Assembly (NCBI RefSeq): GCF_001541095.1
Contig: NZ_LMXH01000001.1
Coordinates: 1,536-65,535 of the forward strand
Source: Paenibacillus sp. FJAT-26967
GTDB lineage: Bacteria; Bacillota; Bacilli; Paenibacillales; NBRC-103111
Length of the DNA: 64,000 nt
Reading direction: 5' to 3'
Part shown: in pieces, positions 62,701 to 64,000 of the stretch
Position numbering within the stretch: the stretch's first letter is position 1
Layout of the letters: each line of letters starts with the position of its first letter
Made by a program: the position numbers and the translations under genes
The notes under the pieces: model-generated
What the model saw: the letters and a program-made list of their open reading frames with translations, nothing else
Database searches by the model: none
What the model was told of the DNA's origin: nothing

Positions 62701-64000
62701 TTCGCACCTGGAACGCTTGTTCCCGAAGTGGTGACACTGCCGGGTACGAATGAGCTTCCGGCCGGGATCGGATCGGACACTACAACATTCGTCACGGCAG
62801 CTATGCCGCTGTTAGTGACCGCAACTGAATAAGTAAGGATATCTCCGATGATGGCATCCGCAGCTGTAGTCCCTTTTATTAATGTAACGTTGGGTGAAGA
62901 TACAGGAATCGTAACCGTATTGGAGACGGCCGATCCGCTCACTGTCCTTCCATCCGGAGGCTGGAAGGTGAAAACGGCGGAAGCCTGGTCCGTTAGCTGC
63001 TGCGGGATCGGCACGGACGTGACGAGTGCCTGGAAAACCAAGGTAGCGGTGCTGCCAGGTTGAATCGTTCCGGCATTTATGCCTGCAGCGGGATTAGCTC
63101 CCGGCAGGGGAGCGCCGCTAACGATGACACTGTTGGCGATAAACTCGGAACCGGCCGGGATCGGATCGGTTAGTATGACTTGGGCGGCAATATTCCCCGT
63201 ATTGGCGGCCTGAATGGTATAGGTCAGCGTATCCCCGACTGTAGCACTGGCAGTGTTGGCGCTTTTAGCCAGCTGCAGTAAAGGCTGATACACGGGAATG
63301 CTGATTTGCTCGGAGTAAGAGGTTCCCGAGAAAACACCGGAAGTAAAGCTGACTGCGGCCTGATTCACAAGGAGCGGCGGGACAGGCAGCGAGGTGACAC
63401 TGACTTGAAAAGTAACCGCAGTTGAAGAGCCTGGTGCGATCACGCCCACACTAACTCCGGATGCCGGATTAGATATCGGTGACGGAGCCCCGTTGATGGT
63501 CACACTCCCCGGTACGAATGCGGTTCCCGCCGGGATCGGATCGGTCACGATCACATTGGCGACGGGTTCAATGCCGTTGTTCGCTGCGACGATGGTGTAA
63601 GTCAGGACATCGCCGAAGACGGCGTCCGCTGCACTTACGCTTTTGGATGCGGACACATTAGGGGCGGAGACCGGGATCGTGACCACATTAGAAACCGCGG
63701 AACCGCTAAGTATTCTTCCGTCAGGATGCTGGAAGGTAAAGGCTGCTGCTGCTTGATTGCTGAGTACGGCGGGTGAGGGCAGAGAGGTTGCCATGACCTG
63801 GAAAGTCACGGCGGAAACAGCTCCCGGTGCAATGGGTCCAAGTGCAATGCCCGCTGCAGGAGAAGCGCCGGGAACGGGGATTCCGTTAATATTGACGCTG
63901 TTAGGAACGAAGTCCGAGCCTGCCGGAATGGGATCGGAGAGAGAGGTAGTGGCGGCAATATTTCCTGTATTCTCCACCAGGACCGTATAGACAATCGTAT
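59796..64000 (-). CDS. Giant DUF11-repeat surface protein, C-terminal part (runs past the window end)
   Basis: At least 1,400 residues are visible and the frame stays open to base 64000, so the N-terminus lies outside. The visible part consists of about eleven DUF11 repeats of ~130 residues, each with a strand like VGDTLTYTIQAANTG, DPIPAGSEFIANSV and a short linker with SNTVTIPV. DUF11 folds are Ig-like and found in bacterial surface proteins. Repeats alternate between two types: one whose end reads AFTFQPPDGRT and one whose end reads SFTSG. The C-terminus ends just after the last repeat (VNVRIVSHEE), with no LPXTG or membrane anchor, so attachment must come from the unseen N-terminus. Strong internal repetition makes assembly collapse possible. 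Confidence 0.85.
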   Translation of the reverse strand, partial: TIVYTVLVENTGNIAATTSLSDPIPAGSDFVPNSVNINGIPVPGASPAAGIALGPIAPGAVSAVTFQVMATSLPSPAVLSNQAAAAFTFQHPDGRILSGSAVSNVVTIPVSAPNVSASKSVSAADAVFGDVLTYTIVAANNGIEPVANVIVTDPIPAGTAFVPGSVTINGAPSPISNPASGVSVGVIAPGSSTAVTFQVSVTSLPVPPLLVNQAAVSFTSGVFSGTSYSEQISIPVYQPLLQLAKSANTASATVGDTLTYTIQAANTGNIAAQVILTDPIPAGSEFIANSVIVSGAPLPGANPAAGINAGTIQPGSTATLVFQALVTSVPIPQQLTDQASAVFTFQPPDGRTVSGSAVSNTVTIPVSSPNVTLIKGTTAADAIIGDILTYSVAVTNSGIAAVTNVVVSDPIPAGSSFVPGSVTTSGTSVPGANPASGIAIGTLAPGATTVVTFQVTVQSLPVPAQLLNQASAAFTSGPFTFTSASNTVAVPVYQPLLVLTKTGSSDNATVGDIITYTITVNNSGNLSASTIVTDPIPPGSAFLANSVALGGVPVPGADPVTGVSTGPIAPGTSAVVTFQVLVTSVPAPPLLLDTADAAYTFVTPGGRTGSGAGFSNTVAVAVSDVPVTAVKQASLTSAVMNDIIVYTVEITNNDSEAIQDVVLTDELQPEAVFTPGSVLINGADVPEANPASGIPVGTLEPGESVLISFSAAVAALPAPPVLTNSAAVSFVSGTVPGTIFSNTVGIPVLQPIITLDKQGDTSNISLGEQVTYTLTASNSGSTGAFVTVTDQLPEGSTFVADSVTVNGTTIPGLNPAAGITVGTLTPGSSTIISFRTIVSSEPADGNIANQASAAYAFQTPDGRTHGGAAVSNPVIIPVTDHSVSAVKVSTASAAALGDSVPYGITLTNSGQSAATSVTIRDLLPDGTGFVAGSVTINGLPAPDLHPQSGITLGEVPPQSSVQVGYTLTVTAIPASGSVVNTAEVSFVYGGNPYTIASNTVTVPVYAYGVEVSKRTDTSLATVGSIVAYTVSIINRGTVIAESLLLRDALPAGTELQPGSLRVNGNLNPAADLAQGVLLPPLNPEASASVTYSLAVVSLPPSGEIENQAEVSGSYRTPNGEIETEWSRSNVSLLQTLAPVLSVGKSASAGSYTVGDAVEYTLVIRNTGTLPADLAIQDPLPPGTAWVLGSLRVNGESRADANPSSLALGSLEPGQSITAAFRLKITALPPGGILYNRAVVRYTYQLPNQETIYPAAIASNEVSLRVYSSTVQIDLQVDSSEAARGDQLTFTVTIVNTSGLPITRAFLKDILPEGFTFLPGSIRINGLPVPGADLIEGFLLGEIAAGASITITFIVLVIGSPGSLESNRVLLLFDVLLPDGRTVSAEQLSNPVNVRIVSHEE

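Overview
The window looks like a chromosomal segment of a Gram-positive, endospore-forming Firmicute, most likely Paenibacillus or a close relative. Supporting evidence is a GerA/GerB/GerC germination operon, YtxC, a YjcZ-type peptide, a short gamma-type SASP-like gene, three YheC/YheD ATP-grasp proteins, LiaFSR, a T-box before thrS, a SAM-I riboswitch before metA, strong AGGAGG ribosome sites and many intrinsic terminators. No rRNA, tRNA, CRISPR array, prophage or complete insertion sequence was seen. Taxonomy and all family names come from reading motifs, not from database searches.

Layout. 1-252: left end of an IS3-type element, cut by the window edge. 364-2370: a 5'-3' exonuclease and an alpha/beta hydrolase. 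2701-6198: a tightly packed five-gene set (small protein, Ser-rich membrane-linked protein, glutathionylspermidine-synthase-like ATP-grasp ligase, lipoprotein, DUF350 membrane protein) that recalls the E. coli yjf cluster; it is the best candidate here for a poorly described system. 6345-13019: small conserved proteins, nagA, a GC-rich PP2C phosphatase, an HRDC protein behind a promoter and terminator leader, and a class B penicillin-binding protein. 13268-14206: corA. 14589-18149: methionine block (SAM-I riboswitch, metA, metI, metC). 18299-19306: a DUF4247-like protein with a Ser-rich tail like that of the 2954 gene.

19694-26888: mqnC, a two-component system on the minus strand, ytxC, then T-box and thrS. 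27080-34389: VOC dioxygenase-like protein with an operator-like palindrome, a multi-helix membrane protein, a 3D-domain protein, a SASP-like peptide, the liaFSR operon and yugN. 34624-39623: HtrA protease followed by its probable two-component system, then ispH. 39813-41433: ECF sigma and anti-sigma pair. 41664-44537: aroF behind an octamer tandem repeat, and a GSI-beta-type glutamine synthetase. 44693-47975: DUF1800/DUF1501 pair and a lipoprotein.

48106-57850 is a spore-related neighbourhood: YjcZ peptide, three YheC/YheD proteins, two NlpC/P60 peptidases and a four-gene germination receptor operon with a recognisable sigma-G-type promoter. 57993-58193 is a decayed oligopeptide-binding-protein fragment, 58479-59576 is bacterial nitric oxide synthase, and 59796 to the end is the C-terminal part of a very large DUF11-repeat protein whose repeats alternate between two types.
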